A stretch of DNA of 64,000 bases from an uncultured Muribaculaceae bacterium (lineage in GTDB: Bacteria; Bacteroidota; Bacteroidia; Bacteroidales; Muribaculaceae): the NCBI GenBank assembly GCA_910587235.1, contig CAJUKD010000013.1, positions 10,800 through 74,799 of the forward strand, in the 5' to 3' direction. A program made the position numbers and the translations under genes. Positions 18,236 to 27,831 of the stretch are shown piece after piece. Below the pieces are notes generated by a model. The model ran no database searches and was not told the origin of the DNA. It worked only from the letters and a program-made list of their open reading frames with translations. Each line of letters starts with the position of its first letter. Position 1 is the first letter of the stretch.

Positions 18236-20029
18236 ATGGAAACCTCATCTCTTCCTCCACTCCCTCCCGCAGCACCGGAACCGCATTCGTCGAATGGCGG
18301 AAAATTAAGGGCGCTTTTTTCTCCTGCTGCGCTTAAAAAAGAAATACGTCAGGTCGCAGTCCGCTTTCCGGTGACGCTCGTGTTTGTAGCGTTGCTGTCG
18401 GTCTATGCCATAACATTCGTCTGGGATGTGAAATGGCCCGATGACCTGGCTGTTTCCGTAGGGATCAGCCTTTCGCTCGGGGCGCTGATGTCGCTGGCGG
18501 CTTATGTGTGGAATGAGTTTCTATGCTTCGGCCGCAGGCAGACGCTTTGGCTGGGCGCGACGGTAGCATTTGTAACAGTAAACTTTTTTTATCTTTATAA
18601 CCGTGCGGCTCACCTGAGTTTTGTCGACGGCATAGGCTATGCTGCGGCTTATACGGCTCTCGTTGTGGCGCTTTTGTTCCTGCCGGCTGTGCGGCGCTCG
18701 ACGGTCAGACTCCAGTGGCTTTATTCTGTGGCTATTCTCGAAGCTATAGCAATGGCGCTTCTGCTGGGTTTTGTTCTCGGAACATTCTGCTCTCTTGTGT
18801 TCGGAACGCTGAATCTTCTTTTCGGACTGTCCGACTTCAAAATCGTAGGTACACTCGGAATTCTGCTGGCCGGGACTCTGCCTGTGGTCGCCGGACTGTG
18901 CTACATCCCGCGTTTTGACGCGCTTGCGGATATCGCCGCCGATGAAAAAGCCGTTGCGGGACATGGCATATCGGTGTTTACCAAGAATGTATTGCTCCCG
19001 TTGGCTGTAGTCTATATTCTGATCCTGTATCTCTACGGGCTGAAGATACTTATTACGTTTAATCTTCCCGACGGCTATGTCAGCTGGATGGTCATAGGAC
19101 TTGTATCGGTTACGCTGCTTATAGTCTACGGGCTTCAGGGTTTCGTATGCTCCACTTCGGCAAAGGCCGAGACACGCCGTCTGGCGCAACTTGCCCTTCG
19201 CTGTCTGCCGGCATTGCTGTTTCCTTTGCTTGTGTTGATGAGTGTGGCTATTTTTTATCGCATAAACCAGTATGGGGTGACTCCCAGCCGTCTTTATGTC
19301 GCCACTTTTAATGTGTGGGCTTATTTTGTAGTCGCATATCTGTTCTTTGCCGCCCGGCCCAGACTTAACCTTGTCGCAAGTTCTTTTGCGCTCATTTTCC
19401 TGCTTACGTCTGTCATACCTCATTTCAACTATTGCTCGTGGGGCTTGCGCGCAGTCCACTATAAAGTCGAAACCGAACTCCGCCGTGCCGGTGCCGAAGA
19501 TTTCCCGCTTAGCTACGGGCAGCTTACAGACCTTATCAACACGCTGCCGCGCGATAGAGCCGAAAGCATTGCCACCGACCTCTCGTGGCTCGACGAGTGG
19601 GATAACCATTCGGCTGTTTCCGATCTTGTCGCTTCTGATGAAACACTTTATCGTTGGAAACTGTTGGACGGCTACTCCGGTGAGGACACGCGGATAATAC
19701 GGGTTAATAAAAAGGTGGAGCCGGAGGTAAGTCCGGTGCCGCACGCTTATTCCTCGGTGCAGTACCACACCAAGTGGTACTACGACGATTTCGCACCGGA
19801 CAGCAGCGGCAGATACAAAATGGAACTGATACCTGACGTATGGCTGGATCTTCCTGTCGACAGCCTTTCACAGCTCGGGGCGGAAGATGAATTCCGGCCT
19901 GTGCGTGTATCGGTTCTTGACAGTCCTGATGCTGTGTTCTACATGACCGAGTGCACTCTAAACGGCGACCGTACGAAGTCAAAGCCGTATTCGAACATTA
20001 CGGTGAGCGGCTATCTGTTCAGAAAATAA
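18236..20029 (+). CDS. DUF4153 family multi-span membrane protein
   Basis: The 597-residue protein has a short Pro-rich cytoplasmic start and about twelve hydrophobic segments between residues 45 and 405. A soluble C-terminal domain of about 190 residues follows. The order of features and motifs such as FPVTLVFVALLSVYAITFVW fit DUF4153, a Bacteroidota family of unknown function. It lies 12 bp after prfA and 24 bp before pyrF, so it may be transcribed with both. No enzymatic motif is visible. Confidence 0.87.
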   Translation: METSSLPPLPPAAPEPHSSNGGKLRALFSPAALKKEIRQVAVRFPVTLVFVALLSVYAITFVWDVKWPDDLAVSVGISLSLGALMSLAAYVWNEFLCFGRRQTLWLGATVAFVTVNFFYLYNRAAHLSFVDGIGYAAAYTALVVALLFLPAVRRSTVRLQWLYSVAILEAIAMALLLGFVLGTFCSLVFGTLNLLFGLSDFKIVGTLGILLAGTLPVVAGLCYIPRFDALADIAADEKAVAGHGISVFTKNVLLPLAVVYILILYLYGLKILITFNLPDGYVSWMVIGLVSVTLLIVYGLQGFVCSTSAKAETRRLAQLALRCLPALLFPLLVLMSVAIFYRINQYGVTPSRLYVATFNVWAYFVVAYLFFAARPRLNLVASSFALIFLLTSVIPHFNYCSWGLRAVHYKVETELRRAGAEDFPLSYGQLTDLINTLPRDRAESIATDLSWLDEWDNHSAVSDLVASDETLYRWKLLDGYSGEDTRIIRVNKKVEPEVSPVPHAYSSVQYHTKWYYDDFAPDSSGRYKMELIPDVWLDLPVDSLSQLGAEDEFRPVRVSVLDSPDAVFYMTECTLNGDRTKSKPYSNITVSGYLFRK

Positions 20030-20053
20030 TAACCAAGAAAAAATAAAAAATTT

Positions 20054-20887
20054 ATGAAGCGTACAGAACTGGTCGAAAATATATTCCGCAAAGGCTCTTT
20101 CCTTTGCGTCGGACTCGACCCCGACATAAAAAAAATTCCTCAGCATCTGCTTGCCAACGACGGAAACGGAGAGCACCCGGTGCTTCGTTTCAACAAGGCT
20201 ATAATCGATGCTACCGCACCCTATTGTGTTGCCTATAAGCCTAATCTTGCATTCTACGAAGCTCTCGGAGCCGATGGTTTCGGAGTGCTTGACGCTACCG
20301 TACGCTATATACGTGCCAATTATCCCGACCAGTTCATAATTGCCGACGCCAAGCGCGGCGACATAGGCAATACGGCCGCCATGTATGCCCGCTCCCTTTA
20401 CGAGGCAATGGATTTCGATGCGGTGACTCTTGCTCCATACATGGGCGAGGACTCTGTGCGTCCCTTCCTTGAGTATAAGGGCAAATGGGCTGTCATTCTT
20501 GCTCTTACCTCGAATAAGAGCGCATCGGATTTTGAACTTGTCAAGGATCTGCACGACGTGCCGATGTACGAGCGTGTGCTGCGCCGTTCGCGCCACTGGG
20601 GATCGGCTGTCGACACAATGTATGTTGTCGGTGCTACCCAGGCCGAGCATCTGGCGCATATACGTGAAATCGTGCCGCGCCATTTTCTGCTCGTGCCCGG
20701 TGTCGGCGCCCAGGGCGGTTCGCTTGCCGACGTCGCCCGCTACGGCATGATAGACGAATGCGGCCTTCTTGTCAACTCATCCCGCGGCATAATTTATGCG
20801 TCTTCCGCAGAGGATTTTGCTGAAGCTGCCGGTAAAGCCGCCGCAGAGATGGCTGCTGAAATGAAAGCACTTTTGCCTGTAGAATAA
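20054..20887 (+). CDS. pyrF: Orotidine 5'-phosphate decarboxylase
   Basis: Catalyses the last step of UMP synthesis, decarboxylating OMP. The 277-residue protein is of the longer type 2 subfamily. FLCVGLDPD lies near the N-terminus and the catalytic charged network is DAKRGDIGNTAAMYARS. The phosphate-binding end is LVPGVGAQGG, with VNSSRGI near the C-terminus. It lies 24 bp after the DUF4153 gene and 4 bp before maf. Confidence 0.96.
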   Translation: MKRTELVENIFRKGSFLCVGLDPDIKKIPQHLLANDGNGEHPVLRFNKAIIDATAPYCVAYKPNLAFYEALGADGFGVLDATVRYIRANYPDQFIIADAKRGDIGNTAAMYARSLYEAMDFDAVTLAPYMGEDSVRPFLEYKGKWAVILALTSNKSASDFELVKDLHDVPMYERVLRRSRHWGSAVDTMYVVGATQAEHLAHIREIVPRHFLLVPGVGAQGGSLADVARYGMIDECGLLVNSSRGIIYASSAEDFAEAAGKAAAEMAAEMKALLPVE

Positions 20888-20891
20888 AGTT

Positions 20892-21530
20892 ATGACGAAA
20901 CATATCAATCCGTCCGTGCCTCTGCCTTCGGCAGGGCTGCGGGGACGGTATATACTTCTTGCGTCGAATTCTCCGCGCCGGCGCGAATTGCTCGGTATGA
21001 TTCTTCCTGAATTCGGGATTGCCGAAGCGCGCGAGGTCGACGAGATTTATCCCGACGGATTGCCTGCCGACGAAGTGCCTGTTTATCTGTCGCGGCTGAA
21101 AGCGTCGGCTTATTCCGACTTGCTGGACGACGATTTGTCGCTCTTGCTTATAACGGCCGATACCGTGGTGATTCTTGACGGCTGTATACTCGGCAAGCCT
21201 CGTGACCGTTCCGATGCCGTAGCCATGCTTGAAAGCCTGTCGGGAAAGACGCATACGGTAGTGACGGGTGTTACACTTAGCTCAGCTGGCGGATGCGAAT
21301 CGTTTTCGGAACGAACCGACGTGCATTTCGCTCCATTGACCCGCGGAGAGATAGAAGCCTATGTTGATTCGTTCCGTCCCTATGATAAGGCAGGAGCCTA
21401 TGGGATTCAGGAGTGGATAGGTGCTGCCGCCATAAGCGGCATCGAAGGATGTTTCTATAATGTGATGGGTTTGCCGCTGCATGCGCTCTATTCGTTCCTG
21501 CGCAAAGTAGGAGGCAAGAATTCTATCTGA
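20892..21530 (+). CDS. Maf-family nucleoside triphosphate pyrophosphatase
   Basis: The 212-residue protein has the Maf signature LLASNSPRRRELLGM near residue 19. It also has TADTVVILDG and GKPRDRSDAVAML, and the late YDKAGAYGIQEW motif. Maf enzymes hydrolyse non-canonical or canonical dTTP/UTP to monophosphates and are linked with house-cleaning and septum effects. The first 17 residues before the core are variable. It lies 4 bp after pyrF, and its end overlaps by 8 bp the stop of the convergent esterase gene. Confidence 0.93.
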   Translation: MTKHINPSVPLPSAGLRGRYILLASNSPRRRELLGMILPEFGIAEAREVDEIYPDGLPADEVPVYLSRLKASAYSDLLDDDLSLLLITADTVVILDGCILGKPRDRSDAVAMLESLSGKTHTVVTGVTLSSAGGCESFSERTDVHFAPLTRGEIEAYVDSFRPYDKAGAYGIQEWIGAAAISGIEGCFYNVMGLPLHALYSFLRKVGGKNSI

Positions 21531-22686
21531 ACAGACGTGGCAGGAAATCCATCAGGTACAGGCGCCAGTTGCGCCACTGATGGCCTCCGTCGCTTTCGTT
21601 GTAGATATATTTTATGCCGAGTGAATCGAGATTGTCGCGGAATTTCCGGTTGCCGTCGTAGAGAAAATCGTCGCGACCTATCGCGAGATAATACAATTCG
21701 GGAGCATCGGCGAACTGGCGGAGAGTGATTTTGTCGAGATTGTTGTGGTAGTCGTCGTAGAAATCAATTCCTGACGGAAGTGTCGGTGGCATGAAAGCGG
21801 GTGAGAAGAGGCCTATGTATCCGAACATGTCGGGATAGCAGGCCGAGATTATGCGCGAATGGTAGCCCCCGCGCGACAGTCCGGCGATGGCACGATGCCC
21901 TTTGTCCGCCAAGGTGCGATAGTTGGAGTCGATGTACTCTACCAGTTCCGGAAAATTTTTCTCGAATTCTCCGCTGTTCAGCCCGGGCTGGTCGAATGTC
22001 GGGCGTTCCCGCAGCGTTCCTTCTCCCGGTGCGCTGTCGACGTCACTGTCGCCGTTGGGCATGACAACTATCATTGGTTCTGTCAGCCCCGAATCGATCA
22101 TATTGTCAAGGATCTGTGCGGCACGTCCGAGCGAAAGCCAGGACTCTTCATCGCCGCCGGTGCCGTGGAGCAGATAAAGAACGGGATAACGCCTGTCGCC
22201 TGAATTTTCATAGCCCGGAGGTGTGTAGATACTTATCCGTCGGTCGTATCCGGCGCTTTTCGACGGATACCACAGCCGGGTCACGCTCCCGTGGGGAATA
22301 GGGTTGTTTTTGTAATAGGAACCCGGGGTTCCGTCTATGATGAAATAGTCCGAAACGGAGCCTATGTCGCGCTGGCGATGTGTGTTAGACGGGTCGTTGA
22401 CTTCAACGCCGTCGATACGGAAGCGGTATGTCCACAGTTCGGAGGAAAACGGTTCCGTGCGCAGCGTCCATATTCCGTCGTTTCCTTGTGTCATCATTAA
22501 GGGCGAGGGCGCCCAGTCGCCTGTTATTTCGACACGGCGTGCGTCGGGAGCCTTAAGCCTGAAAGTGACGGATTTGTCGTCGTTTATTTCCGGCGATATA
22601 AGTTCGTTTCCTCCCCAAAGGCTTTGTTGGGCTGCGGCTGCGTGTGCGGCCAAGGAGATAAGTACGGCGGCAGTAAGTTTTTTCAT
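21523..22686 (-). CDS. Secreted esterase, CE1-like alpha/beta hydrolase with N-terminal E-set domain
   Basis: The 387-residue protein starts with a signal peptide (KKLTAAVLISLAAHAAAA). An early-set/CBM48-like domain follows (about residues 25-110: VTFRLKAPDARRVEITGDW). The esterase domain has YLLHGTGGDEESW, the nucleophile elbow GLSRGGYHS and a late histidine in GGHQWRNW, a complete Ser/His set. This arrangement is typical of Bacteroidota feruloyl or acetyl xylan esterases, suggesting removal of acyl groups from plant polysaccharide. No other glycan genes adjoin it, so the substrate is open. It is last in a leftward operon. Confidence 0.9.
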   Translation of the reverse strand: MKKLTAAVLISLAAHAAAAQQSLWGGNELISPEINDDKSVTFRLKAPDARRVEITGDWAPSPLMMTQGNDGIWTLRTEPFSSELWTYRFRIDGVEVNDPSNTHRQRDIGSVSDYFIIDGTPGSYYKNNPIPHGSVTRLWYPSKSAGYDRRISIYTPPGYENSGDRRYPVLYLLHGTGGDEESWLSLGRAAQILDNMIDSGLTEPMIVVMPNGDSDVDSAPGEGTLRERPTFDQPGLNSGEFEKNFPELVEYIDSNYRTLADKGHRAIAGLSRGGYHSRIISACYPDMFGYIGLFSPAFMPPTLPSGIDFYDDYHNNLDKITLRQFADAPELYYLAIGRDDFLYDGNRKFRDNLDSLGIKYIYNESDGGHQWRNWRLYLMDFLPRLFR

Positions 22687-22713
22687 GGTTTTGCGGTGGT
22701 GGCGGATTAGCGT

Positions 22714-23277
22714 TTATCTTCGTTTTTTATGGCCGCGTATTATCGCATTGCGGTCTGTCACTACAAAGTCGAGCGGGATGTCGTGCTCCTCGGCGTCGAT
22801 TTCGTCGACGAGTTGGAATTCATAGCCTACGCCTATTGTCAGCGCTCGGCAGTTTTCGAGCAGGCGGTCGTAATAGCCTTTCCCACGGCCGACGCGGTTC
22901 CCGTGGCGGTCGAATGCTACCGCGGGGACTATCACGAGGTCGATTTCCGAAATGTCCACTGTGTTGTCGCCGGTCGGCTCCTCGATACGGAAGGCACCGA
23001 GGTGCATCCGGCTGCGTTCGTAGGGCAGGATTTCGAGGTTGAGTCCGTTGACGCGAGGCAGGAAGAATTTTTTCTTACCCTGCATGCGTTCCATGAATTC
23101 TATAGTGGATAGTTCGTCGGGCAGGGAGTGATATAAAAGTACTCGTTCGGCCACTACGAATGCGGCCATGCGTCGCACCCGGTCGAACACCCGGCGTGCG
23201 GCTTCACGACGCTCGGTGTCGTCGACCAGTTGTTTGCGGGCGCGTATGCGCCGGCGTATATCGTCCTTGTTGTTCAT
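22714..23277 (-). CDS. 5-formyltetrahydrofolate cyclo-ligase
   Basis: Converts 5-formyl-THF to 5,10-methenyl-THF with ATP in folate recycling. The 187-residue product has the N-terminal basic helix RRRIRARKQL and the family motifs LPRVNG and VPAVAFDRHGNRVGRGKGYYDRLL near residues 110-140. Its ATG overlaps the S41 peptidase stop by 4 bp (ATGA type), indicating coupled translation. The symbol differs between databases, so none is given. Confidence 0.94.
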   Translation of the reverse strand: MNNKDDIRRRIRARKQLVDDTERREAARRVFDRVRRMAAFVVAERVLLYHSLPDELSTIEFMERMQGKKKFFLPRVNGLNLEILPYERSRMHLGAFRIEEPTGDNTVDISEIDLVIVPAVAFDRHGNRVGRGKGYYDRLLENCRALTIGVGYEFQLVDEIDAEEHDIPLDFVVTDRNAIIRGHKKRR

Positions 23278-24935
23278 TTCGTCGGATTTACCGCTTTGTC
23301 GATTTCAGCCGTCACCGGAGTGGCCGCTTCGCCGCGCTTTATGCGGCCTATGGCTTCGTTTACCACCGGGTCGCGGCGGTTCATCAGCTCGAAATAGGCG
23401 CTGAATCCCAGGATGTCGCGTGCGATGATGGCTTTAATCTGATTAACAATCAGATCCTGCGAAATGTTGATGTAATACCAGCGGGGTCTTATTCCGCCTT
23501 CAGTCGAGGCATAATTCACGAAGGACTGGAGAAGAACGGGGTCGGAAGGCAGCTTTGACAAAAGAGCGTCGAGAGAGTTGGCTGCGTCGAGATTTTCCCG
23601 GTTGAGATCACAATATTCGTAGGCGAATTTTTGCAGCAGGCCGGCGTTGGCAACCGCCACATAGTAGTTTGTGACTCCTGACGTGTCGGACGGGACGAAT
23701 ATGTCGGGTATGATGCCGCCTCCGCCGAATACCTCCCGTCCGTGGCGGGTACGGTACACATCCGTGGAGTCGCGCCGCATGCTGTCGGCGCTGAATACTT
23801 CGCCGCGGTTGTAGCGTTCGAAGATTTCGCTTTCATAATCAACGTTTTTTCCCGGCGTATAGCCTTTCTGTATGCAGCGTCCCGAGGGCGTGTAGTAACG
23901 TTGTACAGTCAGGCGTATCTGGCTTGAATCGGGCATGTCGAAAGAGCGCTGTACAAGCCCCTTGCCGAATGAGCGGCGGCCTATGATCAGTCCCCGGTCG
24001 TTGTCCTGTATGGCTCCGGCAAAAATCTCGCTGGCGCTGGCGGTGAATTCATCGATCAGCACAACGAGCTGTTCGGTGCCGAAAGAGCCGGTGAGGTCTG
24101 TGGCCAGTACGGAGTTGTCGGAAAAGTTGCGGCCGCGGGTCATCACTATTATTGCCGGAGAATCGAAGAACTCGTTGGCCATAAGTACCGCCGGGTTCAT
24201 GTATCCTCCGCCGTTGCCGCGCAGGTCTATGACAAAAGCTTTTGCCCCGCGATGGCGCAGGCGGCCCAGAGCCTGCAGGAACTCCGAATATGTGTTGTCG
24301 GAGAATTTGCCAATCTTGACATATCCGATCGAGTCGTTGGCCATGTATTCGGCATCGACAGGCGACACCGGAATCTCGCCGCGCACAAGTTCGAAACTCA
24401 GCGGCTTTGCGGAATTCTTTCGTTTTACCTTTACGTCGACCGTGCTGTCTTTTTCGCCGCGAAGCATGGTGAAAACACTTTCATTTGTCAGGTCGCTGCC
24501 TGAAATCTCGCGTCCGTCGACTTCGATGATGCGGTCGCCGGCCAGTATGCCTGCGCTTTCCGCGGCGCCTCCTGAGATTACTTCCACAATGTAGAGGCTG
24601 TCGTTAAGCAGTTGGAACTGTATTCCGATTCCGTAGAACGAGCTTTCGAGGTCGCGGTCGGCGATTTTACGGTCAGAGGCGGCTATGTATGCCGAATGAG
24701 GATCCAGATTGTGTATAAGCTGGGGGAGTGTAAGCTCGACGAGGCTGTCGGTGTCGACATCATCGACATAGCAGTCGGTCACCATGTCGAATACTTCGGT
24801 GAGTTTGTCAAGTGCCCGGTCCTCGCGGTCGCGCAGTGTCAGGTATCGTCCGGCCCAGAGTCCTGCCGCCAGCATGGCAGCAGCCACGACCGGTAGCATA
24901 AGAAGGTATTTTTTATTCTTGTTGTCGTTATCCAT
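23274..24935 (-). CDS. S41-family C-terminal processing peptidase
   Basis: The 553-residue protein has an N-terminal membrane anchor (about residues 10-30) and a PDZ domain (about 85-175: IVEVISGGAAESAGILAGDRI). The S41 catalytic core has the serine in DEFTASASEIFAGA and the lysine in RRSFGKGLVQRSF, the Ser/Lys dyad of CtpA/Prc proteases. It acts in the periplasm on protein C-termini. The tail after about residue 400 is a Bacteroidota-type helical extension. The deaminase gene lies 28 bp upstream, and the cyclo-ligase overlaps downstream. Confidence 0.94.
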   Translation of the reverse strand: MDNDNKNKKYLLMLPVVAAAMLAAGLWAGRYLTLRDREDRALDKLTEVFDMVTDCYVDDVDTDSLVELTLPQLIHNLDPHSAYIAASDRKIADRDLESSFYGIGIQFQLLNDSLYIVEVISGGAAESAGILAGDRIIEVDGREISGSDLTNESVFTMLRGEKDSTVDVKVKRKNSAKPLSFELVRGEIPVSPVDAEYMANDSIGYVKIGKFSDNTYSEFLQALGRLRHRGAKAFVIDLRGNGGGYMNPAVLMANEFFDSPAIIVMTRGRNFSDNSVLATDLTGSFGTEQLVVLIDEFTASASEIFAGAIQDNDRGLIIGRRSFGKGLVQRSFDMPDSSQIRLTVQRYYTPSGRCIQKGYTPGKNVDYESEIFERYNRGEVFSADSMRRDSTDVYRTRHGREVFGGGGIIPDIFVPSDTSGVTNYYVAVANAGLLQKFAYEYCDLNRENLDAANSLDALLSKLPSDPVLLQSFVNYASTEGGIRPRWYYINISQDLIVNQIKAIIARDILGFSAYFELMNRRDPVVNEAIGRIKRGEAATPVTAEIDKAVNPTK

Positions 24936-24963
24936 AGTCTATATTTTGTGAAATTCGGCGGAA

Positions 24964-25392
24964 TCATTTCAGATCCGCCACGTGCAGGCATTCCACTCCG
25001 GCTCTGCGCAGGAGATCTATTCCGTCGGCGATGCGGTAAAGTTCGTTGAAAACAACACGCTTTATTCCCGCCTGTATAATCAGTTTGGCGCATTCCATAC
25101 ATGGCGATGCTGTGACATAGAGGGTGGCGCCGTCGCTCGAATTATTGCTGCGGGCCACTTTCGTTATGGCATTGGCCTCGGCGTGAAGTACATAAGGTTT
25201 TGTAATTCCGCTGTCGTCCTCGCATACGTTTTCAAAACCTGCGGGGGTTCCGTTGTAGCCGTCGGAAATAATCATCTGATCCTTGACTATGATGGCTCCG
25301 ACTTTGCGCCGCAGGCAGTAGGAGTTTTCGGCCCATATTGTTGCCATGCGCAGGTAGCGCTTGTCAAGTATTTCCTGTTTTTCGGATTGCAT
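24964..25392 (-). CDS. Deoxycytidylate deaminase family protein (dCMP/cytidine deaminase fold)
   Basis: The 142-residue enzyme has the zinc site motifs HAEANAI and SPCMECAKLII. YNGTPAGFENVCEDD before them is the substrate loop of dCMP deaminases. It probably converts dCMP to dUMP for thymidylate synthesis. The start at 25392 (MQSEKQEIL) is chosen: the in-frame extension upstream is antisense to ftsY and low in family similarity. It is first in the operon with the S41 peptidase, cyclo-ligase and esterase, and divergent from ftsY. Confidence 0.93.
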   Translation of the reverse strand: MQSEKQEILDKRYLRMATIWAENSYCLRRKVGAIIVKDQMIISDGYNGTPAGFENVCEDDSGITKPYVLHAEANAITKVARSNNSSDGATLYVTASPCMECAKLIIQAGIKRVVFNELYRIADGIDLLRRAGVECLHVADLK

Positions 25393-25473
25393 GTCTGATT
25401 GTTTAGTGTTGATGATAGGCACAAAGATAGCGAAAATTATGCTCAGACATTCCGTACAATCGCAAAAAATCAG

Positions 25474-25481
25474 TAAATTTG
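25474..25481 (+). promoter_or_regulatory. -7 element of ftsY
   Basis: TAAATTTG, 23 bp before the ftsY ATG. No good -33 TTTG at the right distance. Confidence 0.45.
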
Positions 25482-25504
25482 CACTTGGAAAGTAACAATT
25501 ACCC

Positions 25505-26470
25505 ATGGGATTTTTTAATTTTTTCAGCAAAGAGAAAAAGCAGACCCTCGACCGCGGACTGCAGAAAACGAAAGAAGGCGTATTCGGCAAGCTCCGCCGG
25601 GCACTGACCGGCAGGCGTACCGTCGACGATGATTTCCTTGACGAACTCGAGGAAATCTTCATAACATCGGATGTGGGAGCGGAAACGACTCTCAAGATCA
25701 TCGACCGCATACAGAGCCGTGTGGCCCGCGACAAATATGTCGATATGGATGAATTGCGCGAAATGCTCTGCGAGGAGATCACAGAGCTGCTTGCCGAGAA
25801 TCCCCGCGACGAGGCGCTTGCCGATTTTTCTGTTCCCGAGGGTAAAAAGCCATACGTGATAATGGTTGTAGGTGTCAACGGCGTTGGCAAGACAACCACT
25901 ATAGGCAAACTTGCTTATCTTTATAAACAGGCCGGCAATAAAGTCATGCTTGGCGCCGCCGACACATTCCGTGCTGCTGCCGTCGAGCAGCTTGACGAGT
26001 GGGGACGGCGTGCCGGTGTTCCTGTCGTCAAGCAACAGCTTGGTTCCGATGCCGCCGCTGTCGCATACGATACGCTTCAGTCGGCGGTGGCGAACGATGT
26101 CGATGTGGTTATTATCGATACCGCCGGACGCCTGCATAACAAGAAAGGTCTTATGGACGAGCTGACAAAGATAAAGCGGGTAATGGAAAAAGTCGTTCCA
26201 GACGCTCCCCATGAAGTATTGCTTGTGTTGGACGGCTCGACCGGGCAGAACGCATTCGAGCAGGCTCGTCAGTTCTCGGCTGCCACGCAGGTGACACATC
26301 TTGCTGTCACCAAGCTCGACGGGACAGCCCGCGGGGGTGTCGTCATTGGCATAAGCGACCAGTTCCGCATTCCTGTGAAATACATAGGCCTGGGTGAAGG
26401 CATATCCGATCTGCAGATATTCAACCGCGGAGAATTTGTCAAATCGCTTTTCGGAAACGAATTGGAATAA
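25505..26470 (+). CDS. ftsY: Signal recognition particle receptor FtsY
   Basis: The SRP receptor GTPase, which docks ribosome-SRP complexes at the inner membrane. The 321-residue protein has a short basic N-terminus (GFFNFFSKEKKQTL) and the NG domain. Its G motifs are GVNGVGKTTTIGKLAYLY, DTFRAAAVEQL, DTAGR and TKLDGTARGG. The acidic A domain found in E. coli is absent, as in most Bacteroidota. rimO starts 13 bp downstream. Confidence 0.97.
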   Translation: MGFFNFFSKEKKQTLDRGLQKTKEGVFGKLRRALTGRRTVDDDFLDELEEIFITSDVGAETTLKIIDRIQSRVARDKYVDMDELREMLCEEITELLAENPRDEALADFSVPEGKKPYVIMVVGVNGVGKTTTIGKLAYLYKQAGNKVMLGAADTFRAAAVEQLDEWGRRAGVPVVKQQLGSDAAAVAYDTLQSAVANDVDVVIIDTAGRLHNKKGLMDELTKIKRVMEKVVPDAPHEVLLVLDGSTGQNAFEQARQFSAATQVTHLAVTKLDGTARGGVVIGISDQFRIPVKYIGLGEGISDLQIFNRGEFVKSLFGNELE

Positions 26471-26483
26471 AGCCGCGCTTTTC

Positions 26484-27806
26484 ATGACGGAAAAGAAAAG
26501 ACTGAATGTCATAACCATGGGATGCTCCAAGAATCTTGTCGATTCGGAGCGTCTTGCCCGCATTATGGCTGACGCCGGTTATGATGTGTGTTTCGATGCC
26601 GACGGTTTCAGCGGCGGTGATGTGGTTGTCAACACCTGTGGCTTCATAGGTGACGCCAAAGAGGAATCCATTGAAATGATTCTTGAGTGTGTCAAGGCAA
26701 AAGCCGATGGCGTGATAGGCTCTGTCTATGTCATGGGATGCCTCTCCGAACGTTATCGTCGCGAACTCCCGGAGTCCTTGCCCGAGGTGGACGGCTGGTA
26801 CGGCAAGTTCGACTGGACGGCGATTGCTTCCGATCTCGCGGGTAAAGAACATAGTCCGAAGTCAAAAACTTATGAACGCATATTGTCGGATCTGCCCCAT
26901 CGCGCCTATCTGAAAATTGCCGAAGGATGCAACCGTTTCTGTGCATTCTGTGCCATCCCCCTGGTAACCGGACGCTATAAATCGCGCCCGAAAGACGAAA
27001 TTGTCGAGGAGGTACGCTCGCTTGTCGCCCGTGGTGTCAAGGAATTCAACGTCATAGCCCAGGACCTGTCGTACTACGGACGTGATATCGATCCGGAGGG
27101 AAGACCCTTGATAGCCTCGCTTGTCGCAGCCATATCCGATGTGCCCGGGGTGGAATGGATACGCTTGCATTATGCCTATCCAGCCGATTTTCCCTACGAT
27201 CTGCTGCCGGTAATGGCCTCGCGTCCGAATGTTTGCAAATATCTCGACATAGCTTTGCAGCATGCCTCCGACAAGGTGCTTTCGAATATGCGGCGTCATA
27301 TAGACGGAGCCGCTACCGCCGTACTGCTCGACCGCATACGTCGGGAGGTTCCCGGCATACACATACGCACTACACTTATGACCGGATTTCCCGGCGAGGG
27401 CGATGCCGAGTTCGAGGAGCTGATGGCTTTTGTGGAGCGGCAGCGTTTCGAACGCATGGGTGCTTTCGCCTACTGTGAGGAAGAAGATACTTTTGCCGCA
27501 AAGAATTTTGCCGATGATATTCCTGACGATGTCAAGCAGTCCCGCCTTGACCGGCTGATGGCTCTTCAGGCAGAGATAGCGGCGGAAATCAATGCGGAGA
27601 AAGTCGGACGTCGGATGCGGGTGCTTGTCGACCGCCGCGACGATGAATTCTTCTATGCCAGAACAGAATTCGATTCGCCGGAAGTCGACGGGGAGGTTCT
27701 TATTCCCGCTACGGCTTCGGGGGTAAAGGTCGGTGAATTCTGCGAAGTGGAGATAACGGGAGCCGCTGTCTACGATCTTGAGGCACTTCCTGTCGGAAAC
27801 TCCTGA
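26484..27806 (+). CDS. rimO: Ribosomal protein S12 methylthiotransferase RimO
   Basis: A radical SAM enzyme that adds a methylthio group to an aspartate of S12. The 440-residue product has the N-terminal UPF0004 domain (MGCSKNLVDSERL with three cluster cysteines). The radical SAM motif CNRFCAFCAIP follows, and a C-terminal TRAM domain covers about residues 370-435. The ATG at 26484 is chosen because the family starts just before the VITMGCSKN strand; the longer frame upstream runs inside ftsY. It follows ftsY by 13 bp. Confidence 0.96.
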   Translation: MTEKKRLNVITMGCSKNLVDSERLARIMADAGYDVCFDADGFSGGDVVVNTCGFIGDAKEESIEMILECVKAKADGVIGSVYVMGCLSERYRRELPESLPEVDGWYGKFDWTAIASDLAGKEHSPKSKTYERILSDLPHRAYLKIAEGCNRFCAFCAIPLVTGRYKSRPKDEIVEEVRSLVARGVKEFNVIAQDLSYYGRDIDPEGRPLIASLVAAISDVPGVEWIRLHYAYPADFPYDLLPVMASRPNVCKYLDIALQHASDKVLSNMRRHIDGAATAVLLDRIRREVPGIHIRTTLMTGFPGEGDAEFEELMAFVERQRFERMGAFAYCEEEDTFAAKNFADDIPDDVKQSRLDRLMALQAEIAAEINAEKVGRRMRVLVDRRDDEFFYARTEFDSPEVDGEVLIPATASGVKVGEFCEVEITGAAVYDLEALPVGNS

Positions 27807-27831
27807 CGGCTTGCCATAACAATCCACGCCT

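Noticed and set aside
18521..19768. 415-residue leftward frame over the DUF4153 gene
   Set aside because: Antisense shadow of a clear membrane protein gene; composition rich in Arg/Gln/His with no domain.
25393..25908. N-terminal extension of the deoxycytidylate deaminase frame
   Set aside because: The extension is antisense to ftsY and its promoter region; the family begins at the ATG at 25392.
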